Part shown: piece by piece, positions 10,594-22,061 of the stretch
Layout of the letters: each line of letters begins with the position of its first letter
Numbering within the stretch: position 1 is the first letter of the stretch
Source: Seison nebaliae
Taxonomy: Eukaryota; Rotifera; Pararotatoria; Seisonacea; Seisonidae
Reading direction: 5' to 3'
Assembly (NCBI GenBank): GCA_023231475.1
Contig: JALJEE010000683.1
Location: forward strand, 1-38,292
Length of the DNA stretch: 38,292 nucleotides
The notes under the pieces: generated by a model
Seen by the model: the letters and a program-made list of their open reading frames with translations, nothing else
Told to the model about the DNA's origin: nothing
Databases searched by the model: none
Position numbers and translations under genes: made by a program

Positions 10594-13500
10594 ATGGTAT
10601 TGACATCATTGCAACCTTTGGAATTTAGTGACGCTCTCTCCGATTCACCATTATTCCGAGAGCGTCTCCACGAACATGAACTGGAACTCAATCGAACGAG
10701 CAGTTCCATCAAACTCTTAATAAAACGATGTTACGAAGTGATCGATCAACAAAAGAGTTTCATATTATTTACAATTCTCATTCTCATTTCATCCTCATTC
10801 AAAAGATCTATCGAAAGCTTTCATCAATTTATCAAAACAATTAAATAATTTCGATTATCGAACTATCGGTAACGCCGTCGATACTGACGATGAAATTGTC
10901 ATTCGTTTCTTTTTCTTTCCCCATTAAAACGAACTCATAAATTAATTGAAAGGTGATTCATTCGAGAGATTTGCCAATCTCATCGAAAACATTGAGAAGA
11001 AACGAAGTTTTCAAGTTTATTTTAATTGAAATTTTCAAATCTCCTTCAAATCTCTTTCAAAGATCGAATTAGCTCGATATTATTTACAACGAATGGAATT
11101 CTTCCGTAAAGAGGATATCGGAGCTGTCAAAGTTTCTAATTCTTCTCATTTTCCTCAATTTTCTCTCTCAATTGCCCCTCCTCCATATTAAAGGAACATA
11201 AGAAGAAGTTCGATAAGGAAACGCAGAAATATTACAATTTTATGGAGAAAAAACTCGCTTTCTCCACGAAAAAAACTACAGGACAAACATTTTCTGAAGT
11301 TTCTTTCAATTTTCTCCATAAATTATTACCAAGTGATTATTAGTGTGATTCGGAATTCGATATTCAACAAGCGAAATATAAGAAATTGAAATATGATTAT
11401 GTGTTCGATTTGCAGAAAGTTCAGGAGAAAAAAAAATTTCAATTTGTTGAAGAAGTTCCTCTCGAATTTCATCATTTCATTCATCATCTTTTTCATTAGT
11501 TGTTGCTTCATTTGAATGCATGGATGTTATTCTATCATCAGGGCTATGAAGTGTATCAAGATACGACGGATTATATCAGTCAATTAAGTCAACGACTTTC
11601 GAAAGTTCCATTCATATTTTTCCATTTAATTAATTATGATAATGATAAATTAATTATTAAGTGTCGAAATAATTTCCAATGTTTAGCAGACGAAGGAACT
11701 AGTCTCATCCAACGATTAACATCACCAAATGGTGAAGCAATGTTAGAAGAAACCACACCAAAACGAAGTTATTATGATCATGATGGATATCTGTTCGTCG
11801 CTGGTAAACGTTAAAATTTCTCCTTTTCATCATTCCATTTTCATTCCATTTTCATTCCATCAATCAGGAACGTTCAATACGACGTGGCAGAAACATTACT
11901 GTACATATAATTCAACTACACATCGACTTTGTATGTTCCCTTACACCGGACATACTGGATCGAAAGCGGTTAGAAAAATTTCCATTCACTTTCCATTCAA
12001 AACCATCTTTTCAGCCCACCACCAGAGAAGAATGGACGATATCAAGTGCATTCGAGAAATCGAATGAAGCGATCGATCGACGTTTCTGTATCGAACTTCA
12101 ATGTGTGCCAGTGGGAGCAGCTTCGTCTGTAAATATCACTCAAAATAATACGGTCTCGTCCGAAGTCACTTCCAATAAGAAAAGTTCTGGTGTTGCTGCT
12201 TCCATCATGCATTTCGGACAACAAATGGTTAATCGCGTTCCTAATGATTCAGGATCATCATTGTCATTATCTGCACAAAATTCTACACAGCAATCAGTAG
12301 GCGGTACTCATGGAAGTGCCAGTTTAATTGGAAGCGCTGCCGGTTTTTCCGCAACTCCTTCCGATTCCACCAATTCCCAGAACATCCAATATATCATCGT
12401 TCAAGCTGTTACATTGAAAGAAATGCAGAGATGGATACAATTGATGGGTGGAACGGTGAACGAACAAAACAGGAATCGAAACGGATATTCTCACATGACA
12501 ACGACTCAATTCAATTTGAATGAAATTGGAATGAAATTCCTCAAGGAATGTATCTACGTCATCGAAGAACAATATATCGAGGAACCGGGCATCTATCGTA
12601 AGAATGGTGTGAAACCACAAATTGAAAAATTTGTAAAATTTCGTTTAGTAAAAATTTTTAAATTTTCAAATTTTCAAATTTCCATCATCTCCACCAGATT
12701 TGTTGGATGAGAAAGATGAGAAGAGGAAAATGCAGATAAATTTGAAATCAAACAATGAGGATTGTCTCATTGATATTTCGACGACGGATGTTAAAACGAT
12801 CACTAGTGGAATCAAATATTATCTGAGACATTTGAAGGAACCGTTAGTGACGGCAGCCAATTACCAGAAATTGATAGCGGCCATCCAATTGAATAAGCAA
12901 AAAGATCGATTGAAAACGGTTCATGAGATTCTCATGAAATTACCGAACGATAATTTAGAAACGATAAAAATGATATTTTCCCATTTGTATGAAGTATCAC
13001 TACATTCGAATAATCAAATGCATGTGGCCAATTTGAGTATTTGTTTCGGACCGACCATTTTATGGCCGCAACAGGAAACAGTGAAATCGTTGATGAATAT
13101 AAAATTTTGTAATTTCTTTGTAGAAATGATGATAACATTCGCCAAACGACTTTGTCTTCCTCAACTCTATTTGGACGATATCGAAGATGTCGCTCTAATC
13201 AGTGTGAGAAGTGAAGACGATCCGTCAGCTCCGTTGGAAGCGTCGTTACCGATTTTGGCACCGACATTAGTCGATCAGAGGAATCGTGAGAATAACACGA
13301 AAATTGAAGTTGGTTAGTGAATAATTTATCAGTTTCTTTTTTTTTTGAGAGAGAGACTTCCAATTGAAGTGAAATTTGAAAAAATATGTTTCCAATCGAT
13401 AATCGATATTTATTGATCAACTGATTAATTTTCAAAAAGGTAATTCGGAATACGTTAGTACGTTAAAGAAGAATGACGGACGATCATTGTCAATGAATAA

Positions 13501-14769
13501 GAAAGAGAATCGTCGTCGTTTTTCGACGTCTTCCTACTCCACCTCAACAACCAGCAGTCGATCGATGTCACCATTGTCATCATCAGTCTCATCTTCCTCT
13601 TTTATGCATCACAGCGATCTAAGTATAACAGCATCTGATATGTCAGCTGTTAATGATATGTTTACATCGACTGATGAAATAGAATTAAATAAACGTCATT
13701 TACAACAACAACAACAACATCATCAAAGTGGTTTGAATAAAAAAGAAACGGATAAAATTGCCGATCATCCGATTCATACGTCAGCTGATTTGTTGATTGA
13801 TCAAGTTCCAACGACGTTCAGTATTTCCTCTTCATTGAAAGAAGAGAAGAATTATAATCCATCAACGAATCGTCCCACCAAATCGTCGAATCAACGTCGT
13901 CGATTAAAAAGACGTCCATTTGGCGCATCGTCGTCATCGTATCTCGTCGATAAATTGAATATATTTCGACGTTCTAGTTTGACTTCTTCATTATCATCAA
14001 CCGCTGATGGGACTTGTAGCTGGAAAGATCCAGGTCTTATGAATGATTATTGATCTTATTCGTCGCATCATTCCCATCGTTCCCTCTGTTTGTAATTCCT
14101 TTTTATTATCAGTCGAAATGTTTGTCTCTGCAAATTAATCACATTTTATGTTTACTAATTTTTGTATGAAAATATTCTGTTTGAAAATGATGAATGAATT
14201 AAAAAGAATGATTAATTTTCTTTTTTTTTGAAGAATCTGAAAAGAATCGCAAATATCAAACAAGTAAAACTCAGAGACTTAGCGTGGCTTTAAGTAAGAA
14301 TTAAATTTTCTTCTAAATTGATTTCGCTCAATCCTCCAATCTTTCATCTAATGATATGTGCTTGTAATTTTATCGCTAAAATTTTTTGAAAATTTTCCTC
14401 CTTCAAATTTTCTTCGTTTGAATTTCCCGTTGACTTTTTCTATCTTTCTCTTTATTAAAAGGAAACAAATTGAGTCGGAGTGCAAATCCACGTCCTTCCA
14501 GTCATGGCCCGTCAACTCAAGCGAGGACGTCGAACGTTTCCACTACTCATCATCCAACGACAGATGCGACGGAAACTGAATATAAAGAGAAACCCAGTCG
14601 AGTCATCGCAATTTACAGTTGTTCAGCTGATGATGAGTCAGAACTAAATTTTAATAAGGACGATATAATCGGCAACATTGAGACTACTGATGAGCCTGGT
14701 TGGTTGAAAGGGACATTAAATGGAGTGACCGGTCTCATACCGGAAAACTACGTGAAATTTATTGATTGA
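10594..14769 (+). CDS. GRAF-family Rho GTPase-activating protein (BAR-PH-RhoGAP-SH3)
   Basis: Homolog of GRAF/ARHGAP26-ARHGAP10-ARHGAP42 (Drosophila Graf), a membrane-bending GAP for Rho-family GTPases. Thirteen exons end at 10756, 10904, 11014, 11131, 11298, 11454, 11604, 11809, 11968, 12642, 13312, 14033 and 14769; introns 45-62 bp except the last two (127 and 428). Predicted 1035 residues (human GRAF about 814). BAR about 1-238, with LEFSDALSDSPLFRE, IGNAVDTDDEIV, FFRKEDIGAVK and LFYHQGYEVY. PH from about 278 (DGYLFVAGKR, TWQKHYCTY, RRFCIEL to MQRWIQLMGG) is interrupted by a Ser/Thr/Asn-rich insert at about 352-440. RhoGAP about 489-678 has the arginine finger in EEPGIYRKNG (about 516) and NLSICFGPTILWPQQET. 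Next comes a Ser/Gln-rich linker. SH3 about 978-1035 reads IAIYSCSADDESELNF and GWLKGTLNGVTGLIPENYV. Reading through the last intron stops at 14053 and would remove the SH3. Confidence 0.94.
14234..14293 (+). other. Possible cassette exon inside the last GRAF intron
   Basis: Within the 428-bp last intron, 60 bp are flanked by a polypyrimidine tract ending tttgaag and a textbook gtaaga donor. The segment is a multiple of three and fits phase 1 on both sides. Included, it would add ESEKNRKYQTSKTQRLSVAL and change the next residue from Gly to Arg, just before the SH3-containing exon. It is open in the required frame. No transcript evidence is available; this is inference from splice signals and phase. 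Confidence 0.45.
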
Positions 14770-16081
14770 TTAATTTTCGTTAATTGTCGTCGAACTGAAA
14801 ATATTTTAGATTTTCATTCTTTTTTTCTTTTCTTTCAATTTATTCGCTCTATTTATTCTAATTCGATGCTCAACATCTCACGCTAATGACGAATGGTGGA
14901 GTGCAACTACGTCTGCGAAGCAGTCTATTTATCAGCCAGAGAGTATTCTAATAATAATATTTCTTTTCAAAAAACATAAACATTATATTTATTCAATTAA
15001 TGTAATATCAATGTTAACGAATAATAAACTAATTGATTAATTTATGAATTCATATCCTCTCCAATTATCACAAATCAAATACCATTATCATTTTCTTTCA
15101 TTTATTTCATTACAATTTATAACTTTTCAATAAGAATTATACTATTTATTTATAACTTCAAATAAGAAACATTTGTTCACAAAATTAACTTTTACCACTT
15201 TCCAAGTGGGTGATTGAATGTGAAAAGGTTGAATGTTGGAAATATTCTCACCATATTCTGACGGTTTTAATTGTCGTTCTATAAATGGTTCTACCGGACA
15301 AAGTGAACAGTTCAACTCCTTTTTTAAAACTCCTTTTTTCACTTCGATGGACACTTCTACTCCTTTTTAGGAAATTACGGACAGTTCTACTCCGCTTTTT
15401 CTTGTTTTTGGACAGTTCTACTCCTGTCTTTTATAAGGTAGGACATTTCTACTTATAATAAAAGAAACTTATAAAGAGTTAATTTTTGAACCAGAACTGA
15501 TGTAGATAAAATTCAGTTAGAACTTTTTTGAAAGAATTAATAGTTGATCATTTCTAGAGATGGATTGAACTAAAAATATAATTTTTTTTAATTCTTCAGA
15601 ATCAGGTCAAATTATAGTATTATATAACATTATATAATGGTTATTTATATATAGTTTTATGTTACATTATTGTTAAGTGTACTTAAAATAAAGAGAAATG
15701 TCCAATTAAATTTTTCGGTAAAAGTCTCTTTGTTGTGTCATGAACGAAATTTTTTTTTCTCCTAAAAATTAACATATACAATACGACAATTTTAAACAAC
15801 TTAATATTTTCAGATTTTTAATTTATAAATTTTTTTTCGAGATATTTAAAAATTTTAAGCTTCTTAAAACGTTCAAACAAAAGTTTTCAAAAATAGAAAT
15901 ATTAATTAGATCAAAAAAAAATTATTAAACTCCAGGTTATTAACCTTAATTATTATTATTATTAATATTATGCTAATTATTTAATTTAAAATTTAAAGAA
16001 AAAATCTTAAGAAATTTGATTTATATCATTTCATGAACAATTTGATGTTGCAGCTTATCGGAGGTGTGTGTGTTTTCCATC
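14770..16081. other. Gene-poor AT-rich region
   Basis: 1.3 kb with no convincing gene. The only notable open frame, 15142-15354 on the minus strand, lacks an ATG at its start and overlaps the repeat cluster. The region contains the spaced repeats at 15296-15452, an (ATT)n run near 15950 and poly-A/T tracts. Confidence 0.5.
15296..15452. repeat. Spaced short repeats, period about 31 bp
   Basis: The core ggacagttctactcc or close variants starts at 15349, 15379, 15410 and 15441 (spacing 30, 31, 31). A more degenerate relative, ggacaaagtgaacagttcaactcc, starts near 15296. Sequence between cores is not conserved apart from being T-rich. It could be the subterminal repeats of a mobile element or a cluster of protein-binding sites. 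Confidence 0.7.
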
Positions 16082-16515
16082 ATGAATCAATCGACAAAAA
16101 TGATAAAGTTGAAAGATTCAGAAGATGACGATATAGCAATTCCAATAGGCACAAACAAATCGGGTCGTCCATGGAAAGCAGCGAAATGCCAATCGTTAAT
16201 TAAAATTAATTTCACTTTAAAACTTTAAAAAATAAAAATAGATTTGGACAATTTTGTCGAACATCGAAAACATCGAAGAGTTCGTGGGAGAAGAAGATGA
16301 AGGAGAGAAACGATCGTGAACGGATCAAGAATCATGAGCAATCCTTGAAATTAGTTCGAAAGGAAACCAAATGGGAATTGAAAGAGAGACAGCGGAAGAA
16401 CGCTGAAAGAAGGAAAATGAATGAACGGAAAGCAGAAGTTGTACAACCGATAAAAAATCCGAATAAGTTGAAGAGATTGAAGAGAAAACAATTAAGGAAA
16501 ATTGAAACAAGATAA
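16082..16515 (+). CDS. CCDC86: CCDC86/Cgr1-type nucleolar rRNA-processing protein
   Basis: Yeast Cgr1 and animal CCDC86 act in the nucleolus in 60S subunit assembly. Exons 16082-16194 and 16242-16515, one 47-bp intron, 128 residues. Family features in order: GTNKSGRPWK near residue 20-30 (the short Gly-Arg-x-Trp-Lys motif), SSWEKKMKERNDRERIK, a long basic coiled-coil, and the C-terminal signature ERKAEVVQPIKNPNKLKRLK followed by RKQLRKIETR. The protein is essentially the conserved Cgr1 domain without the long acidic N-terminal extension of vertebrate CCDC86. Splicing restores phase exactly (CQS then FGQFC). Confidence 0.88.
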
Positions 16516-16892
16516 ATTTTTATTTTGAATTATATTTTCCTATTTTTTCTGTGTAAATCAAATTCATAAAATTCATTTTCATGTTTTCTCCAAAACTATT
16601 GACAGGTGGAGATCATTGTCATTTATTTGTTTTTTGTTGAAAAGAATTTGTTGAATTTGCAATATGTTGATTGTATGAAATTAACTTCCAAACATTTAGC
16701 ATATGTCCCACTAATTTTTCTTATGTAATCTTAATAATTACGTTAGTTTATTGCACAACTAAAAGAAAAGAAGTTTTATTTATCCGAAAAGTAGAATAGT
16801 TTCTGAAACATTTTTTTAATTTATTAATTCTTTCCATATTAAACAAAGTTTCTTCATTTAACAATTCAATCGAGAAAAGATGAACGTCAACG
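16516..16892. other. Intergenic gap after CCDC86
   Basis: About 380 bp of AT-rich sequence; no gene, RNA or repeat recognised. It probably holds the CCDC86 3' UTR. Confidence 0.4.
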
Positions 16893-17141
16893 ATGGAAAA
16901 GAAACGTGTAAAATTCAGATACCTGATCGTTAGTAAAAGACATGTACCGAATTAATTAAGATGTCGAGAATTTTTTACAGGAGAGAATTGTTTTAAATGA
17001 TGATACGGACTGCGTCGATTGTCTTTCTATTGGATTTCCTTTTTCATTCTTTCCATTTCTTTTTCCTTTTCGTTTAGTTTCAGATTTGTTGGTCGTCTCA
17101 GTGATTACATATCGAAAGTCGAATTTCAATTAGTGGAGTGT
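16893..17141 (+). other. Possible exons of an unidentified small gene
   Basis: An ATG at 16893 opens MEKKRVKFRYLI up to a GTTAGT donor at 16929. After the acceptor ttttttacag the frame continues ERIVLNDDTDCVD (16981-17020). A further open stretch, FVGRLSDYISKVEFQLVEC (17084-17141), follows an acceptor and ends at a canonical gtaagt donor. The first two join in phase, but the third does not fit the same frame with any donor I can see. The third stretch faintly recalls the FxGxLxxYD strand of Sm/LSm folds. This may be a real small gene that I cannot assemble, or chance frames. Confidence 0.25.
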
Positions 17142-17459
17142 GTAAGTCAGATATCCATCATTTGTTTGAGTAGAAGATTAGGAGAATTTGCAGGGATTGG
17201 GAAGTGGGAGAGGAAGTAGGAGTAGATTTATTTTGGGAAAATCAATTTTTATTAAAATTTCGGCTCCTCTTCTTTTGTGTGTTTGGAGGGTGAGAGAGGA
17301 ATAAATAGAAAGACATATACGTACAAACACATACACATACACACCATTATATACTTCATCTAGTCTAGTCAATTGAATTAATATTCTCTTTTTTTCCTTT
17401 CTTTTTTTTTCATTAATTTGACATCATTGGTGGAAAAAAAATTTGAAGAACATAATCAG

Positions 17460-19501
17460 ATGTTATACAAAGTTTCTACTATCTTCTACTTTCTTCTTCT
17501 TAATTTTCTCTTTCTAATTCGAAAAAAAACTAATCGTTTAATCAATTCTCATTTAATGTCATTCCAATCGAATTTGGTATGGTCCAATAAAAAAATGATC
17601 ATCAGGAAGATACTGATGACGAAACGAATTTATACCAACAAAATTCACCAAGTGAATTCCCTCCAGTTCGAATGAATAATAATTCTCCTTCTCATATATT
17701 AACCGATACCGAAATGGCCCCACCTAATCATAATCTGTTAGTTCTCCTTTAAATTATAATTGATTTCGTTGGAAATATGCTCAGAAATAAAGTAGCATCA
17801 TACGAGAAAACATATGAAGTGTTGGACGGTGACGAAATCTTCCAAATGATGAATGCCACAATTACGAGTGTTCAAGACGTCATCAATTATGAGTCACGTG
17901 CAAGAATCAGATTATTTCTCTTCGCTTGCAAATGGGATCGAGATCGATTATTAGAACGATATTTTGAAGATCCTGATCGACTGATCAAAGATGCACAAAT
18001 TCCTTCAGACGAAATTGAGACGGTGGAGGAGAGTAATGAAAAGAAGATGAATTGTCTCGTTTGTTGGGACATGTTCGATGTGGACGAATTAATTTCCTTA
18101 CAATGTAATCATGTTTTCTGTAAGGATTGTTGGAAATCCTATTTATCCAATTCTATTATACAATCTGCATTCAGTTCTGTTAATTATTTCCTTTTTACTC
18201 TCATTACCCATAATCATTCATAGGTAATCACTTGTCCTTATTTAAAATGTTCGTCCATGTTGGAAGACGAACAAGTTGAGTTAGCATCTTTAATTTAATA
18301 TGATAATATAATAAAATAATTATATTTTGAAACGAATCAATATTTTTATATATTTTAGACAATTCTTAAATGACCAAGTCTTATATGAGAAATATGTTCG
18401 ACTCATAATCAAAGCATTCGTATCTGTTGGAATTTTTAAAAAAAATCGTTTTTTTTTTATACAAATCATTTTTATTGTAGTGGAACCGTCTCATAAAATG
18501 GTGTACGAAACCGGATTGTCAATATGCAATAATTCTCCCACATTTAGAAGTGAAGAATGTAAAATGTAAATGCGGACACGAATTCTGCTTCGGTTGTGGC
18601 CAATCGATACATGATCCGGTCAAATGTGATCTGTTACGAATGTGGCTGAAGAAATGTGCCGATGATTCAGAGACATTCACATGGATAACGGTGAATACGA
18701 AAGTTAATTGAATTTGAACGAATTTCCTTTAAAGTCATGTGGTTAGGAATGTCCGAAATGTCGAGCTGTAATCGAAAAGAATGGGGGTTGTAATCATATG
18801 ATCTGCCGGAACGCATGTTGTAAATTTGAATTTTGTTGGGTGTGTCTCGGTGATTGGGGTCCTCACGGTTCTGCTTGGTACAATTGTAATCGTTACAATG
18901 AAGACGATACGAAGAAAGCGAGAAAGGCTCAAGACATTTCACGCGCTCATCTTCAACGATATTTATTCTATTGTAATCGATATATGAATCATTTACAAAG
19001 TCTTCGATTGGAGAAGAAATTGTATGATAAAGTGAACGAAAAAGAAGAGGAATTGCAACAACGTGCTGGTATGTCATGGATAGAAGTACAATTCCTTAAG
19101 CATGCTGTAGATATCTTACAATTCTGCCGAAGAACATTAATGTACACATATGTCTTTGCTTTCTACCTCGATAAAAATAATGAATCACAAATTTTTGAAG
19201 TTTTCTTTTTCAAATAATTCATAATTTTTCAACGTGTTCACAACAAGGATAATCAAAAAGATGTTGAAATAGTGACTGAACAATTATCTGGCTATTTGGA
19301 ACGAGAGTTGACGGAAGAAGATTTAGGGAATATTAAACAGAAAGTACAAGATAAATATCGGTTCGTAACGAAATATTTCCATAAGATTTTTTTAAAATTA
19401 ATTCTCCTTTTAGATATTGTCAACAACGAATAAAGAAACTTCTCAGTCATGTTCAAGAAGGTTATGAGAAAGATTATTGGGTTTATAAGAAAGATTTATA
19501 G
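17460..19501 (+). CDS. ARIH1: Ariadne-1 RBR E3 ubiquitin ligase
   Basis: RING-between-RING ligase that takes ubiquitin from E2 onto its own cysteine and works with neddylated cullins. Nine exons (17460-17471, 17606-17736, 17785-18178, 18224-18279, 18359-18425, 18481-18702, 18747-19199, 19248-19360, 19414-19501), 511 residues (human 557). Acidic N-terminus (EDTDDE); UBA-like region with [14 protein letters not shown] and [21 protein letters not shown]1 from about 138 (CLVCWDMF...[12 protein letters not shown]); IBR with [17 protein letters not shown]2 [20 protein letters not shown] with catalytic Cys at about 309; then [20 protein letters not shown] and the Ariadne domain ([56 protein letters not shown]). 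The tiny first coding exon MLYK is the least certain part. All eight donors begin GTT. Confidence 0.95.
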
Positions 19502-19646
19502 AAAAATTTATATGAATGAACAATTATATTTTATTACAAATTTTGCCTTTATTTTTATGACATTCACTATTAACCATGTAATATTTCTTTGTCAATCTTT
19601 ATTTATATTCATCAATGGACCAAAATTAAACTCTCAAACTATTTCA

Positions 19647-20702
19647 TTAATAAACCGATATTCCTTTCATTGAGATATCACCCGTTTCACTATCTACTCC
19701 TGTATCCCAATCGTAATGATAATCTAAAATAAATCGATTTTCTCCAAACACACTTCGTACCTCATTTCTCATGGCATTATAATCGAGTATATGATTCGGA
19801 TTCGCATGTGTAGTATAATGTAACAACGTCTTGAACAGTTGATGTGCACCTGGATAATTCTCGAGAGAATAAGATTCTTTCGACAATCGAATATCTTTAT
19901 TCAATTTTGAACTATTCGAAGAAGAAAAGTGTCGCCATGGCAACGAACTGCCTGACAAGAAGATCAACATATAAATCAATGCTTCCATATCATCTTTCGG
20001 ATATAGATATTTGTTACAATGTGCATTAATCGATGCAAATCTCGGTGTTCCCACAATCGAATTGTCACATTCAACATCGATTTCTACGTAATTCATATCG
20101 TACAATTTGGCTAAGCCAAAATCGATGATATAAATCCGGAACGAATTCTTCCCCAAACCAATGACGCAATTCTCGGGTTTGAGATCTCGATGAATAATTC
20201 CACGTCGATGAATCCATTCCAATCGAGAAATTAATTGATCAGTTATCATTAATATGGTTTTCAAGGAGAATGCTCTCATCGGCATTTTCCGCACCAAATA
20301 GGCCAATGACGGTCCCAATCGATCCATTAATAAAATATTAAATTGTTCAACTATCAAAATAGTCAACATGGTCATGAAAGAAAGGAAAATATAGGAAGAG
20401 GAATTTGTCTAACCTTTTCCATTTTCTAGTGCCAAATGTTGACCTTCGAAATATGCCAATACATTACTGATGGCGACGCCACCATGTAATTTTCGATTAA
20501 TACGATATTCGAATTTGAGAGATTGAATTCTCTTCTTATTAATATATTTGATATATGGTTCGATTTTAGCGACGAGTTGAACGACATCATGTTTCCTCTT
20601 CAATGTGCCCTCTTGAGGACGTAAAGTATAAATAGAACCGAATGATCCACTGTTCAATTTACGTTTAACTTGGAAATTTTTTAAGAATTCAGATTTAGTC
20701 AT
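19647..20702 (-). CDS. Divergent casein kinase 1 family protein kinase
   Basis: Two exons, 20702-20414 and 20350-19647, one 63-bp intron, 330 residues. Kinase landmarks: glycine loop LNSGSFGSIY, lysine in VAKIEP, catalytic loop IIHRDLKPEN, IIDFGLAK, and the CK1-type segment VGTPRFASINAH that replaces the usual APE motif. All catalytic residues are present, so it should be active. It departs from standard CK1 where the family has SRRDDLE: here YPKDDMEALIY. The loop between strands is long and basic (LKRKHD). ATG 20702 (MTKSEFLKNF) is used; the hydrophobic open stretch upstream has no ATG. It lies 147 bp downstream of its better-conserved paralog in the same orientation, and probably arose by tandem duplication, though the intron positions differ. 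Confidence 0.88.
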
Positions 20703-20849
20703 TTGTTGTAGAATGTTAATGAAAATGAAATTGTAAAATAGGAAAAAAGAAAGAAAAATTAGAAATTGAGATGAGAGAAACAATTATATATAATTTATCT
20801 ATAACAACTTTCATTGAATTTGTGGGAGTGAGAAGAAAATAATTTCCAT

Positions 20850-21937
20850 TCAGTTCTTATTACGGGTATCAGTTAACGGATATCCATGAGTGACGTTACT
20901 CTTCTCACCAGCAGTAGCTCGTGCACCCGAAGTATGAGCGTCAACCGGATGTGCCATTTGATCAAGATCGAGTGTGGTTGGTGCAGTATCATCACCATCC
21001 CAATCATAGATGAAATCTAAGACGAAATTTTGAGCTCTAAATAAATCACGCATTTGTTGACGGATGTAATGATAATCTGGTTTTTGTTCATATTCTAAAT
21101 TTTTTGCATAATCTAAGAATGTGGCAAAGACTTCCGGTGCATTTTTACATAAGGCTTTCGTCGAAATCGCTTGTTTCATCTCTTTAATTTTTGCATATTT
21201 CTGTTTGTGTGTCACCGCTTTCAATCCTTGCCATGGTAATCGTCCTAAATGGAAATATAACAACACATATCCAAGTGCTTCCAAATCATCTCGACGTGAC
21301 TGTTCATAACCGACATGAGCATTGATTGATGCATAACGAGGCGTTCCTGTCAATGATTTACCTTCACGAAACGGTAAATGACCGTTTTTCTGATCATAAA
21401 ATTTTTTGGCTAATCCGAAATCGATAATATAAACGCGTTTCGCATGTTTGTCCAATCCCATCATGAAGTTGTCGGGTTTGATGTCTCGGTGGAGAATGTC
21501 GCGACTATGAAGAAATTCGAGTCGCGTCACCATCTGATCACCCAACATCAAGATGGTTTTGAGAGAGAACTTGTTATCTAATTTTTCAAATAAATCTTCT
21601 AAGCTAATTCGAAGACGTTCCATAATCATAATATTCCATTTTTCAAATTCGCCATAATGATAAACGGCGGGAATTCCAATTCCATTCTGCAACAATTTAA
21701 ATACGCGAAATTCATATTGTAATTGTTTCAATTGTTCTGCAAACGGATTAGAAAGGAATGATGAAGGAGATGTAATTGACCTTTTAGTGGTTCGAACTTA
21801 ACTGCAACAACATCACCGGTCGATTCGTGGACAGCCGTATAGACGTCACCGAAAGAACCGGACCCTAATAACTCTTTCAATCGCCATTGTTTGTTGATGA
21901 CTTTCTCGTAAGGATTTTTAAAATTCGTCTTTGACAT
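20850..21937 (-). CDS. Casein kinase 1 family protein kinase
   Basis: Two exons, 21937-21781 and 21736-20850, with a 44-bp intron, 347 residues. CK1 features: LGSGSFGDVY, VVAVKFEPLK, DILHRDIKPDNFMMGL, YIIDFGLAKKF, LTGTPRYASINAHVGYEQSR followed by RDDLEALGYVLLYF, LPWQGLKA, and the CK1 C-lobe ending FVLDFIYDWDGDD. The C-terminal tail of about 45 residues is not the long regulatory tail of CK1 delta/epsilon, and the residues around the glycine loop and the tail do not decide between alpha-like and other CK1 subfamilies. The intron starts GTCAAT, one of three non-GTT donors in the window. Its start is 124 bp from the divergent C-type lectin gene. Confidence 0.93.
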
Positions 21938-22061
21938 TGTGCGAAAATGAAAAAAAAGAAGAGTAAAACAAAAAAATACAATAGAAAGTCTCACTTACTA
22001 GTTGCCCATACGAACGAAAGTGAAAAGGAAAACTAAATATTAAGTGAAACTATTGAAAAAA

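Noticed and set aside
11798-11810. GTAAAC as the donor of the eighth GRAF exon
   Set aside because: It would delete the conserved Gly-Lys-Arg of the PH domain; the GTTAAA donor six bases later keeps it and the phase.
15142-15354. 70-codon minus-strand frame in the gene-poor zone
   Set aside because: No ATG at its start, overlaps the short repeats and has no recognisable family.
15349-15452. Evenly spaced repeats considered as a CRISPR array
   Set aside because: Animal genomic context, cores only 15 bp and degenerate, spacers about 15 bp, no cas genes.
17019-17372. Other open frames between CCDC86 and Ariadne-1 on both strands
   Set aside because: Phenylalanine/serine-rich translations of polypyrimidine tracts; apart from the listed candidate exons there is no support.
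20703-20783. N-terminal hydrophobic extension on the divergent CK1 kinase (FLSSQFLIFLSFFLFYNFIF)
   Set aside because: The frame is open but has no ATG; the conserved kinase start fits ATG 20702.
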